This document shows positions 37,419 through 45,577 of a stretch of 64,000 nt of DNA, piece after piece. The DNA lies in contig NZ_MVID01000008.1 of NCBI RefSeq assembly GCF_002086815.1, positions 62,001 to 126,000 of the forward strand, written 5' to 3'. Below the pieces are notes generated by a model. It ran no database searches and was not told where the DNA came from. It saw only the letters and a program-made list of their open reading frames with translations. Within the stretch, counting starts at the first letter, position 1. Each line of letters opens with the position of its first letter. Both the position numbers and the translations under genes were made by a program. This DNA is from Mycolicibacterium parafortuitum. Lineage in GTDB: Bacteria; Actinomycetota; Actinomycetes; Mycobacteriales; Mycobacteriaceae.

Positions 37419-37645
37419 GGCGGGCACACGTCGGCGAACAGCAGCAGCGGCCAGAACAGCACGGTCCCGACGAACACCGGGACCTTCACCAGGCCGTCGA
37501 CGGCGGTGACGAAGTCGGGGCGCAGCACCGCGAACACCAGCCCGATCGCACCGTACGGCGCCAGCAGCAGCACCGCGGTGCCGAACCATTCCGCCAGGGT
37601 CATCTCGTAGCTCAGGAGTCGGCGCAGGTCGCTGAGCATGCTCAT
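37415..37645 (-). CDS. Small two-helix membrane protein, upstream partner of MpaB-like oxygenase
   Basis: 76 residues, two hydrophobic helices (about 21-41 and 52-71). It opens MSMLSDLRRLLSYEMTLAEW and ends LFWPLLLFADVCPP. Its stop overlaps the oxygenase start (ATGA), which indicates translational coupling. It is similar in pattern to the 85-residue protein at the other end of the operon. The promoter should lie in the 100-bp gap to the divergent P450 gene. Function unknown; a membrane partner or anchor of the oxygenase is an inference from gene order. Confidence 0.65.
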   Translation of the reverse strand: MSMLSDLRRLLSYEMTLAEWFGTAVLLLAPYGAIGLVFAVLRPDFVTAVDGLVKVPVFVGTVLFWPLLLFADVCPP

Positions 37646-37745
37646 TATGTTAATGGCTGTTCGTCGTGGTGTCTGCAATACCGCGGGTGAATCATCTTGA
37701 TCAATCGCCACTTCCACGCCGAGGCACCCGGCTACAGTGCGCCCT

Positions 37746-38963
37746 ATGGCCACGGACGCGATCACCGTCGGCGGGGTCGATCTCACCGAACCGGACGTCT
37801 ACCTGGCCGGGATGCCGTACGACGCGTTCCGCGAACTGCGCCACCGGGCGCCGGTGGCGTGGCACCCGCACGGCGACACGGGTTTCTGGGCGCTGACCCG
37901 CTACGACGACATCTACGCGGTGTCCAGGGACAGCGAGACGTGGTCGTCGCAGGCGACCGGGGTTTTCTTCGACGTCCCGGCGCCCGAGGACGCCTATCAG
38001 CTGGAGCTGATGATGCTGACGATGGACCCGCCGCGGCACACCGCGCTGCGGGCGCTGGTCAGCCGCGGCTTCACCCCGCGCCATGTCGCCCGGCTGGGCG
38101 CGCGCACCGCGGACATGGCCCGCGAGATCGTCGACGACGCGCTGGAGCGCGGCGAATGCGAGTTCGTCAACGACGTGGCAGGCGCGCTGCCGTCCTACGT
38201 GATCGCCGAATTGCTGGGCATCCCAACCGAAGACGGCCGCCGGCTGTACGCGCTGACCGACATCATGAACACCCGGCCACTGCACGACCCCGAACTCGTG
38301 CAGGCCCAGACGGAGATGTTCGAGTACGCGAGCGCGCTCGCCGCGCTGAAACGGGCCTCGCCGGGCGACGACATCGCGACCGCGCTGCTGCACGCCGAGG
38401 TCGACGGGCAGCGGCTGACCGACCTCGAGTTCAACCTGTTCTTCCTGCTGCTGATCAACGCGGGCGGGGACACCACCCGAAACCTCGTCGCAGCAGGAAC
38501 TCTCGCACTGATCGACCACCCCGAGCAGCGGCTGCGGCTGACCGCCGACCCGTCGCTGATGCCCACCGCGATCGAGGAGATGTTGCGCTGGACCAGCCCG
38601 GTCACCGTGTTCACCCGCACCGCGACCCGCGACACCGAGGTGGGCGGGGTGCGGATGCGTTCCGGTGAGCGGGTGGCGATGTTCTACCCGTCGGCCAACC
38701 GGGACGAGGCGCACTTCGCCGACCCGGACCGCTTCGACGTCGGGCGCACCCCGAACCAGCACCTGGCGTTCGGCGGCGGAGGCACGCACTTCTGCCTCGG
38801 CGCCAGCCTGGCGCGGGCCGAGGCTGCCGCGATCTTCCGCGAGATCCTCACCCGCACAACGGACATCGAGCCGATCGGCCCGGTCGAGCGGGTCCGATCG
38901 GTGCTGATGAACGGCATCCGGTCGATGCCGGTGCGCCTGGTGCCCGCGGCTGTGCCCGCCTGA
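37746..38963 (+). CDS. Cytochrome P450
   Basis: 405-residue soluble bacterial P450. The heme-binding loop is FGGGGTHFCLGASLARAE with C350 as the thiolate ligand. The I-helix oxygen-activation motif is AGGDTT, and the K-helix ExxR is EMLR in AIEEMLRWTSPV. No redox partner gene is next to it. ATG 37746 is used. It lies back to back with the MpaB-type operon, both inserted between the Rv0225 and Rv0226c homologues. The overall sequence recalls the CYP124/125/142-type mycobacterial enzymes that hydroxylate lipid or sterol side chains, but the subfamily is not assigned. Confidence 0.93.
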   Translation: MATDAITVGGVDLTEPDVYLAGMPYDAFRELRHRAPVAWHPHGDTGFWALTRYDDIYAVSRDSETWSSQATGVFFDVPAPEDAYQLELMMLTMDPPRHTALRALVSRGFTPRHVARLGARTADMAREIVDDALERGECEFVNDVAGALPSYVIAELLGIPTEDGRRLYALTDIMNTRPLHDPELVQAQTEMFEYASALAALKRASPGDDIATALLHAEVDGQRLTDLEFNLFFLLLINAGGDTTRNLVAAGTLALIDHPEQRLRLTADPSLMPTAIEEMLRWTSPVTVFTRTATRDTEVGGVRMRSGERVAMFYPSANRDEAHFADPDRFDVGRTPNQHLAFGGGGTHFCLGASLARAEAAAIFREILTRTTDIEPIGPVERVRSVLMNGIRSMPVRLVPAAVPA

Positions 38964-38967
38964 CGCG

Positions 38968-40149
38968 TCAGAGGACGCCGCTGGTGATGCGCCCCGCGTG
39001 CACCGATTCCAGCACCGCGCGCATCGCGTCGGCGCTCTGCCGCCAGGAGAACTCACCGCTGCGCACCTGCGCCTTGGTGCCCAGCTGCTCACGCAGCACA
39101 TCGTCGGTGAGCAGCCGCTCCAGCCCGTCGACCAGGTCGCTGTAGCCGTCGACCAGCATGCCGGTGACACCGTCGACGATCGAGTCGGTCAGACCGCCCG
39201 AGGACCTGTAGCCGATGGTCGGCACCCCGTGCTGGGCGGCCTCGACCACCGCCAGCCCCCAGCCCTCCTTGCGCGACGGCAGCACCTGAACCCAGCTGCG
39301 CTGCAGCACAGTGTGTTTGGTGGCGTCGTCGACGTGGCCGTGGAAGGTGACCGCGTCGGAGATGCCCAGCTGCGCAGCATGGTCGGTCAGCTTCTGCGCC
39401 CACCAACCGTCGCCGAGCACGTCGAGATGCAGGCCGGGAATCCTGGGACGCAGCGCGGCGATCACGTCGAGCGCGTCCTCGATCTGCTTGTGCGGCACCA
39501 GCCGGGACAGCACCACCACCCGCGGGGTCGCCGAGCGGGGCACGGTCAGCGACTCGGCGGGCGCCGCGTCGACGCCGTTGCGCACCACCGCGACATGTTC
39601 GGGGTGCACGCCCAGCACCGCGAGGTCGCGCGCCGATGGCAGCGACACCGTCACGTACTGGTTTCCCCGGTACAGCCGCGGCGCGATCCGCGACTCGACG
39701 AACCAGCCGATGCGGCTCATCACCGGCCCGGCCACCGGCCACTGCTCGCGGTGGCAGTGGTGCACCAGCACCACCGCGCGGCGGCCGTGCACCAGCCGGG
39801 ACAGGAACGGCAAACCGTTCTGGGTGTCGACGACGACGTCGGGCCGGACCCGGCGCAGCGGGCCGAGACCGATCTTGGCCGCGGCCATCGCCAGCCCGGC
39901 CCACACGTAGACCGTGTAGGCGCCGCCGCGGCGCTGGATGTGCACCCCGTCGACGACCTCGCGGCGCGCCGAGCCCGGGTAGCGCGCGGTGCGCAGCGTC
40001 ACCCTGGTCCCCGAGGCGGCCAGCTGCGCGCCGATGCGCTGCAGATAGGTCTCGGAACCGCCGCCCTGCGGGTGCCCGGTGTCGCGCCAGCACAGCAGCA
40101 GCACGGAGCCCACGGGCGCGGGCTGGTCGCGTTCTGGCCGGGGTGACAT
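38968..40149 (-). CDS. Glycosyltransferase family 4 protein (Rv0225-like)
   Basis: 393-residue GT-B retaining glycosyltransferase. The N-terminal domain has GHPQGGGSETYLQRIGAQLA (about 25-44), the GT4 donor/acceptor loop, and HCHREQWP. The C-terminal domain has VVVLSRLVPHKQIEDAL, and the donor-binding block LPSRKEGWGLAVVEAAQHGVPTIGY with the E-x7-E pattern. It corresponds to Rv0225. It diverges from the methyltransferase gene with only 38 bp between starts. It probably glycosylates an envelope lipid or glycan; the acceptor is unknown. Confidence 0.9.
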   Translation of the reverse strand: MSPRPERDQPAPVGSVLLLCWRDTGHPQGGGSETYLQRIGAQLAASGTRVTLRTARYPGSARREVVDGVHIQRRGGAYTVYVWAGLAMAAAKIGLGPLRRVRPDVVVDTQNGLPFLSRLVHGRRAVVLVHHCHREQWPVAGPVMSRIGWFVESRIAPRLYRGNQYVTVSLPSARDLAVLGVHPEHVAVVRNGVDAAPAESLTVPRSATPRVVVLSRLVPHKQIEDALDVIAALRPRIPGLHLDVLGDGWWAQKLTDHAAQLGISDAVTFHGHVDDATKHTVLQRSWVQVLPSRKEGWGLAVVEAAQHGVPTIGYRSSGGLTDSIVDGVTGMLVDGYSDLVDGLERLLTDDVLREQLGTKAQVRSGEFSWRQSADAMRAVLESVHAGRITSGVL

Positions 40150-40187
40150 AACCGTGCCAGCCTAACCGCCCTGCGTAGGGTGTCCGG

Positions 40188-40955
40188 GTGGCCGCTACGG
40201 ATCTGCTCGCCCGGCGGGCGACGCTGTCGCGTTCACTGCGGCTGCTCTCGGCGTTCCGGTTCGAGCAGAGCGACCCGGACCGGTTCTACGGCGCGCTGGC
40301 CGCCGACACCGTCGCGATGGTCGAGGACCTGTGGCGTTCGGCCGTCGGCAGCTCCATCCGGGGCCTGACGCTGCTCGACGTCGGCGGCGGCCCGGGCTAC
40401 TTCGCGTCGGCGTTCACCGCGGCCGGGGTGCGCTACATCGGTGTCGAACCCGACCCCCGCGAGATGCACGCGGCGTCTCCGCGCACCCACGACCCCGCCG
40501 GGACGTTCCTGCGGGCCTCGGGCACCGCGTTGCCGATCGCCGACGACAGCGTGGACATCTGCCTGTCGTCGAACGTCGCCGAGCACGTCGCGCAGCCGTG
40601 GCGCCTCGGCGACGAGATGCTGCGCGTGACCCGCCCCGGCGGGCTCGCGGTGCTGTCCTACACGGTGTGGCTGGGCCCGTTCGGCGGTCACGAGATGGGC
40701 CTGACGCACTATCTCGGCGGGTATCGCGCGGCCGAGCGCTACACCCGCAAACACGGCCACCGGCCGAAGAACGACTACGGCTCGTCGTTGTTCGCCGTCT
40801 CCGCGGCCGACGGACTGCGCTGGGCGCGCGGCACCGGGGCGCTCGTCGCCGCATTCCCTCGCTACCACCCGCGATGGGCATGGGGTCTGACGGGTGTGCC
40901 CGGGGTCAGGGAATTCCTGGTGAGCAATCTGGTGCTGGTGTTGCAGCCCTCTTGA
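40188..40955 (+). CDS. SAM-dependent methyltransferase (Rv0224c-like)
   Basis: 255-residue class I methyltransferase. Motif I is LLDVGGGPGYFASAF (about 63-77), the acidic SAM-ribose residue follows in GVEPD, and motif post-I ends in DDSVDICLSSNVAEHV. It matches Rv0224c in size and neighbours (glycosyltransferase Rv0225, aldehyde dehydrogenase Rv0223c). GTG 40188 is the start. Substrate unknown; genes around it suggest an envelope molecule. Confidence 0.88.
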   Translation: MAATDLLARRATLSRSLRLLSAFRFEQSDPDRFYGALAADTVAMVEDLWRSAVGSSIRGLTLLDVGGGPGYFASAFTAAGVRYIGVEPDPREMHAASPRTHDPAGTFLRASGTALPIADDSVDICLSSNVAEHVAQPWRLGDEMLRVTRPGGLAVLSYTVWLGPFGGHEMGLTHYLGGYRAAERYTRKHGHRPKNDYGSSLFAVSAADGLRWARGTGALVAAFPRYHPRWAWGLTGVPGVREFLVSNLVLVLQPS

Positions 40956-40964
40956 CGGCTGTCT

Positions 40965-40978
40965 TGCAACAGGTTCTC
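40965..40978. promoter_or_regulatory. Possible KstR-like site upstream of the aldehyde dehydrogenase
   Basis: TGCAACAGGTTCTC matches the KstR consensus TNNAACNNGTTNNA except at the last base. It lies 31 bp before the ATG. KstR is the TetR repressor of sterol and lipid catabolism. To my memory the M. tuberculosis homologue Rv0223c is in that regulon, which needs checking. Confidence 0.4.
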
Positions 40979-41009
40979 GTTTCGCGATCCGGTCGGTAGT
41001 GTGACCGGT

Positions 41010-42488
41010 ATGACACAGAGCACGGCCTTCAGGACCGAATGGGACAAGCTGTTCATCGGCGGCAAATGGGTCGAGCCGGCGACCTCGGATGTGATCGAGG
41101 TTCATTCGCCGGCCACCGGAGAACTCGTCGGCAAGGTGCCGCTGGCCTCGGCGGCCGACGTCGACGCCGCCTGCGCCGCCGCGCGTGAGGCGTTCGACAA
41201 CGGGCCGTGGCCGCAGCTGTCGCCCGCCGAGCGCGCCGAGGTGCTGGGCCGTGCGGTCAAGCTCATGGAGGAGCGCGCCGACGAACTGAAGTTCCTGCTG
41301 GCCGCCGAGACCGGTCAGCCGCCGACGATCGTCGACATGATGCAGTACGGCGCCGCGATGTCGTCGTTCCAGTTCTATGCCGGCGCGGCCGACAAGTTCA
41401 CCTGGCAGGACATCCGCGACGGCGTGTACGGGCAGACGCTGGTGGTGCGTGAGCCGGTCGGCGTCGTCGGCGCCGTCACCGCGTGGAACGTGCCGTTCTT
41501 CCTGGCCGCCAACAAGCTCGGTCCCGCGCTGCTGGCCGGCTGCACCGTCGTGCTCAAGCCGGCCGCCGAGACCCCGCTGTCGGTGTTCGCGATGGCCGAG
41601 ATGTTCGTCGAGGCGGGCCTGCCCGAGGGCGTGCTGTCGATCGTGCCGGGCGGCCCGGAGACCGGTCAGGCGCTGACCGCGAACCCGAACCTGGACAAGT
41701 ACACGTTCACCGGCTCGTCGGGCGTCGGCAAGGAGATCGCGAAGATCGCGGCCGACAAGCTCAAGCCGTGCACGCTGGAACTCGGCGGCAAGTCCGCGGC
41801 GATCATCCTCGACGACGCCGATCTGGACTCGACGCTGCCGATGCTGGTGTTCTCGGGCCTGATGAATTCGGGCCAGGCATGCGTCGGGCAGACCCGCATC
41901 CTGGCGCCGCGCTCGCGCTACGACGAGGTCGTCGAGAAGTTGTCGGCCGCCGCGGCCGGCATGGCCCCCGGGCTGCCGGACAACCCGGCCGCCATGATCG
42001 GCCCGCTGATCAGCGAGAAGCAGCGCGAGCGTGTCGAGGGCTACATCAAGAAGGGCATCGAGGAAGGCGCGCGGGTGGTCACCGGCGGCGGCCGCCCGGA
42101 GGGCCTGGACAGCGGCTGGTTCGTCCAGCCGACGGTGTTCGCCGACGTCGACAACTCGATGACCATCGCGCAGGAGGAGATCTTCGGCCCGGTGCTCGCG
42201 GTGATCCCCTACGAGGACGAGGACGACGCGGTGCGCATCGCCAACGACTCGGTCTACGGGCTGGCGGGTTCGGTGTACACCACCGACAACGACCGGGCGC
42301 TCAAGATCGCGCGGCGGATCCGCACCGGCACCTACGCGGTGAACATGTACGCGTTCGACCCGTGCGCCCCGTTCGGCGGTTACAAGAACTCGGGCATCGG
42401 CCGGGAGAACGGCTGGGAGGGCATCGAGGCGTACTGCGAGCAGAAGAGCATCCTGCTGCCGTTCGGATACACGCCGCCGGCTTCCTGA
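41010..42488 (+). CDS. NAD-dependent aldehyde dehydrogenase (Rv0223c-like)
   Basis: 492 residues, complete ALDH fold. The general base E257 is in LELGGKS, the catalytic thiol C291 in NSGQACVGQTR, the cofactor loop in FTGSSGVGKEIA, and the conserved EEIFGPVLAVIPY near the C-terminus. It oxidises an aldehyde to the acid with NAD(P); the substrate is not deducible. ATG 41010 is used. It follows the methyltransferase by 54 bp but has its own KstR-like site. It matches Rv0223c. Confidence 0.93.
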   Translation: MTQSTAFRTEWDKLFIGGKWVEPATSDVIEVHSPATGELVGKVPLASAADVDAACAAAREAFDNGPWPQLSPAERAEVLGRAVKLMEERADELKFLLAAETGQPPTIVDMMQYGAAMSSFQFYAGAADKFTWQDIRDGVYGQTLVVREPVGVVGAVTAWNVPFFLAANKLGPALLAGCTVVLKPAAETPLSVFAMAEMFVEAGLPEGVLSIVPGGPETGQALTANPNLDKYTFTGSSGVGKEIAKIAADKLKPCTLELGGKSAAIILDDADLDSTLPMLVFSGLMNSGQACVGQTRILAPRSRYDEVVEKLSAAAAGMAPGLPDNPAAMIGPLISEKQRERVEGYIKKGIEEGARVVTGGGRPEGLDSGWFVQPTVFADVDNSMTIAQEEIFGPVLAVIPYEDEDDAVRIANDSVYGLAGSVYTTDNDRALKIARRIRTGTYAVNMYAFDPCAPFGGYKNSGIGRENGWEGIEAYCEQKSILLPFGYTPPAS

Positions 42489-42492
42489 CGAG

Positions 42493-42542
42493 CAGACACA
42501 AAATCGCACGCTCACCGCGGTGGGCGTGCGATTTTGCGTCTG
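42493..42542. repeat. Long intergenic hairpin, family A copy 2
   Basis: Arms of 19 bases (42493-42511 and 42524-42542) pair with a single A/G difference, a possible wobble, around a 12-base loop. The outer part is CAGACACA (preceded by CGAG), the inner part AAATCGCACGC. It starts 4 bp after the aldehyde dehydrogenase stop, in a 152-bp gap between convergent genes, so it probably acts as a two-way terminator. Confidence 0.8.
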
Positions 42543-42640
42543 GTGGGTGTCTGGTGGGGCACGGGTCGCCGACTGCACGGAATATGCCGGGAAATCACCG
42601 GAAATCGGTCATAAAGCGTGCGTTCGGCGCACCCGGGGAC

Positions 42641-43039
42641 TCAGTTCTCGATTGGGAACGAGTGGTGCTCGTGGGCGATCAGCCACTGCCCGTCCGCTTT
42701 CCGCAGTCCCATGGTGATGCGCAGCCGTTCGCCGGGCTTGGCTTCCAGGTGCTCGGGAAGCCCGCAGCGCAGCAGCGCGTACGCGAAACCGACGTCGTCC
42801 CCGGCGACCACGTCGAGTTCGACGAGCTCGAACAGCGCGCCGCCGGCCAGGAAGTCGAAGAATGGCGGCCACGAGTCGCGGTAGGCGGCGGTGCCCCGGA
42901 CCCCGTCGTAAGGCGGGGTCGCGTCGAACATCACGAGGTCTTCGGTGTGGGCGGCGAGCACGCCGTCGAGGTCGCGGGCGCGGATCGCCTCGATCCACCG
43001 CTCGACGGTGTCCCGGATCTGTCGCTGGTTGTCGGTCAC
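42641..43039 (-). CDS. SnoaL/NTF2-like fold protein
   Basis: 132-residue single-domain cone-shaped NTF2-like protein. The N-terminal helix IRDTVERWIEAIRARDLDGVLAAHTEDLVMFDATPP and the C-terminal strand GQWLIAHEHHSFPIEN are typical of SnoaL-like or ketosteroid-isomerase-related proteins. Such folds serve as small cyclases, isomerases or binding proteins; the role here is unknown. GTG 43039 is the start. It lies downstream of the FadE gene on the same strand but is separated by a hairpin. Confidence 0.7.
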   Translation of the reverse strand: MTDNQRQIRDTVERWIEAIRARDLDGVLAAHTEDLVMFDATPPYDGVRGTAAYRDSWPPFFDFLAGGALFELVELDVVAGDDVGFAYALLRCGLPEHLEAKPGERLRITMGLRKADGQWLIAHEHHSFPIEN

Positions 43040-43076
43040 GGGTGTACCGACCTCCGCACGCCCCGAAACTCACCGC

Positions 43077-43134
43077 CGAGAAGACACACACTCGCACCGA
43101 CACGCCGGAAAGGGTGCGAGTTCACGACTGCTCG
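43077..43134. repeat. Long intergenic hairpin, family A copy 3 (degenerate)
   Basis: Arms 43077-43098 and 43113-43134 pair at about 16 of 22 positions; the inner part ACTCGCACC pairs perfectly. The outer part reads CGAGAAGACACAC, a variant of the CGAGCAGACACA seen in the other copies. It lies 17 bp past the FadE stop, in the right place for a terminator. Confidence 0.6.
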
Positions 43135-43151
43135 CGAGGGGACCCGCGCGC

Positions 43152-44987
43152 TCAGAACGCGGCTTCGGCCAGGTCCATCGCGGTCAGGTCGACGGCCTGC
43201 AGAATCGTCCGCTGCGCGGTGAGCCGCGGAAGCACGTTGCGGGCGAAGAACTTTCCGGTCGCGACCTTGCCGGCGTAGAACGCCCGGTCGCGCTCGGCGA
43301 TGTCGCCGTCGAGGGCGTTCAGCGCGATCTCGGCCTGCTGCAGCAGCAGCCAGCCCAGCAGCAGGTCGCCGACGGCGAGCAGGAACGGGACCGACTCCAG
43401 GCCGAGGCGATACAGCTCGCGCGGATTCTCCTGCGAGTCGACCAGGAACTTCGTCATCGCGGCGACCATCTCCTGCACGTCACCGACGGCGGTGGCCAGC
43501 AGCGAGCGCTCGGTGGCCAGTTCCGGGCGGGCCGCGGGATCGTCGAGGAACTTCCGCAGCTGGCCGACCACGTGCAGCAGCGCGCCGCCCTGATCCCTGG
43601 CGATCTTGCGGAAGAAGAAGTCCTGCGCCTGGATCGCGGTGGTGCCCTCGTAGAGCGAGTCGATCTTCGCGTCGCGGATGTACTGCTCGATCGGATAGTC
43701 CTGCAGGAAGCCCGATCCGCCGAACGTCTGCAGCGACTCGGTCAGGCACTGGTAGGCCCGTTCGGAGCCGACGCCCTTGACGATCGGCAGCAGCAGATCG
43801 TTGACGCGCCCGGCCATCGCCTCGTCGGCGCCGGAGACGATCGCGGCGACCCCGGTGTCCTGGTGCGCGGCGGTGTAGAGGTACAGCGCCCGCAGCCCTT
43901 CGGCGTAGGCCTTCTGCGTCATCAGCGCGCGACGCACGTCGGGGTGGTGGATGATCGTGACGCGCGGGGCCGTCTTGTCGGTCATCTGGGTCATGTCGGC
44001 GCCCTGCACGCGGGTCTTGGCGTATTCGAGGGCGTTCAAGTATCCGGTCGACAGTGTCGCGATCGCCTTGGTGCCCACCATCATTCGCGCGTACTCGATG
44101 ACCTTGAACATCTGCGCGATGCCGTTGTGGGTGTCGTTGACCAGCCAGCCGACCGCGGGTGTCCCGTGCTGGCCGAACGTCAGCTCGCAGGTCGCCGACG
44201 CCTTCAGCCCCATCTTGTGCTCGAGGCCGGTGACGAACACGCCGTTGCGTTCACCGAGGTCGCCGGTCTGCGGATCGAAGTGGAACTTCGGCACGATGAA
44301 CAGCGACAGCCCCTTGGTACCGGGTCCGGCGCCCTCCGGGCGGGCCAGCACGACGTGCACGATGTTCTCGAACAGGTCGTCGGTGTCGCCGTTGGTGATG
44401 AACCGCTTCACGCCGTCGATGTGCCAGGTGCCGTCGGCCTGCTGGACCGCCTTGGTGCGACCGGCGCCGACGTCGGAGCCGGCGTCGGGTTCGGTCAGAA
44501 CCATGGTGGCGCCCCAGTTGCGGTCGATCATCAGCTTGGCCCAGTGCCGCTGCTGCTCGTTGCCGATGGAGTCGATGATGTGGGCCATCTTCGGACCCGC
44601 GGCGTACATGAACGCGGCCGGCTGCGCGCCGAGCGCGAGCTCGTTGATCGCCCACTCCAGCATCGACGGCGCGGGCACGCCGCCGATGGCCTCGGCCATG
44701 CCGACGCGGAACCATTCGCCGTCATACCAGGCCCGGAACGACTTCTTGAACGCCGCCGGAATGGTCACGACGTGGGTCGACGGGTCGAACGACGGCGGGG
44801 TGCGATCGGTCTCGGCGAACGCCTCCGCGACCGGGCCCTCGGCCAGTTCGGCGGCCTGGGCGAGCATCTCGTGGGCCGACTGCAGATCGAGGTCACCGAA
44901 GTCGCCGGTGGCGAGCGCCTTCTCCAGCGCGAGCACCTCGAAGAGGTTGAACTCCAGGTCGCGGACGTTGCTCTTGTAGTGCCCCAT
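43152..44987 (-). CDS. Acyl-CoA dehydrogenase, FadE5-type paralogue
   Basis: 611 residues, colinear end to end with fadE5 at 15853 and of identical length; by eye roughly two thirds of positions agree. It shares the [10 protein letters not shown] start, [21 protein letters not shown], and the catalytic-base loop [17 protein letters not shown]. It should therefore be a broad-range flavin acyl-CoA dehydrogenase. The divergence is concentrated in the N-terminal 130 residues and the C-terminal extension, so chain-length preference may differ. The upstream gap has GCTGAACGAGTTTGC, a poor KstR-like match. Confidence 0.93.
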   Translation of the reverse strand: MGHYKSNVRDLEFNLFEVLALEKALATGDFGDLDLQSAHEMLAQAAELAEGPVAEAFAETDRTPPSFDPSTHVVTIPAAFKKSFRAWYDGEWFRVGMAEAIGGVPAPSMLEWAINELALGAQPAAFMYAAGPKMAHIIDSIGNEQQRHWAKLMIDRNWGATMVLTEPDAGSDVGAGRTKAVQQADGTWHIDGVKRFITNGDTDDLFENIVHVVLARPEGAGPGTKGLSLFIVPKFHFDPQTGDLGERNGVFVTGLEHKMGLKASATCELTFGQHGTPAVGWLVNDTHNGIAQMFKVIEYARMMVGTKAIATLSTGYLNALEYAKTRVQGADMTQMTDKTAPRVTIIHHPDVRRALMTQKAYAEGLRALYLYTAAHQDTGVAAIVSGADEAMAGRVNDLLLPIVKGVGSERAYQCLTESLQTFGGSGFLQDYPIEQYIRDAKIDSLYEGTTAIQAQDFFFRKIARDQGGALLHVVGQLRKFLDDPAARPELATERSLLATAVGDVQEMVAAMTKFLVDSQENPRELYRLGLESVPFLLAVGDLLLGWLLLQQAEIALNALDGDIAERDRAFYAGKVATGKFFARNVLPRLTAQRTILQAVDLTAMDLAEAAF

Positions 44988-45055
44988 GCTGCATCCTCCG
45001 GTCCGCCCCCGCTGAACGAGTTTGCTGCCAGCCTACGTCCGGATGTGGTCGCGAC

Positions 45056-45577
45056 CTAACTCCGACGCCAGTGCGCGCACACGAAATCGCCGTTGACGGC
45101 CGAGGACACCAGCGACCATTCCGAGCGCATCGGCAGCACCCGGGAACCGGCGCCGAGCGTGCACGGCGCGTAGGACACGATCATGTCGTCGACCAGGCCG
45201 GCGTCGACGAACTGCCTGGCGACCTCGCCGCCACCGACCACCCAGACGTTCTTACCCGCCGCGGCCTCGCCCAGGCGAGGGTGCAGCTCGGCGACGGGCC
45301 CGGCGTACGTCTGCACGGGGTGCTCGGCGGCGACGATCCCGGGCCGGTGGGTCATCACCCACGACGGCTGGGAGTACATCCACTCCCCCGGGTGGTTGGC
45401 GAGGATCCACTCGTAGGTGTCGGCACCCATCACCAGGGAGCCGACGCCGGCCATGAATTCCTCGATCGCGAACGGCCCGTCCTCGCGGATGTCGCGGGTC
45501 ACCAGCCAGTCCAGGCTGCCGTTCTCGTCGACGATGTAGCCGTCCAGGCTGGAGGCGGTGTAGTAGATCGTGCTCAT
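45056..45577 (-). CDS. Dihydrofolate reductase-like RibD C-terminal domain protein
   Basis: 173-residue protein of the RibD_C/DHFR-like family. It starts STIYYTASSLDGYIVDENGSLDWL, the usual N-terminus, and has VMGADTYEWIL and the nucleotide-binding NVWVVGGGEVARQFVDAGLVDDM. Members reduce pteridine- or flavin-related substrates with NADPH; many stand-alone copies are of unknown role. ATG 45577 overlaps the stop of the regulator gene upstream (TGATG), so the two are translated together. Confidence 0.85.
   Translation of the reverse strand: MSTIYYTASSLDGYIVDENGSLDWLVTRDIREDGPFAIEEFMAGVGSLVMGADTYEWILANHPGEWMYSQPSWVMTHRPGIVAAEHPVQTYAGPVAELHPRLGEAAAGKNVWVVGGGEVARQFVDAGLVDDMIVSYAPCTLGAGSRVLPMRSEWSLVSSAVNGDFVCAHWRRS

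Noticed and set aside
37690..37710. TTGATCAA in the P450/MpaB promoter gap as an operator
   Set aside because: An 8-bp palindrome alone is expected by chance at this length and has no flanking symmetry.
45014..45032. A KstR site upstream of the second FadE5-type gene
   Set aside because: GCTGAACGAGTTTGC keeps AAC-2-GTT but misses both outer fixed bases, so it is too weak to claim.
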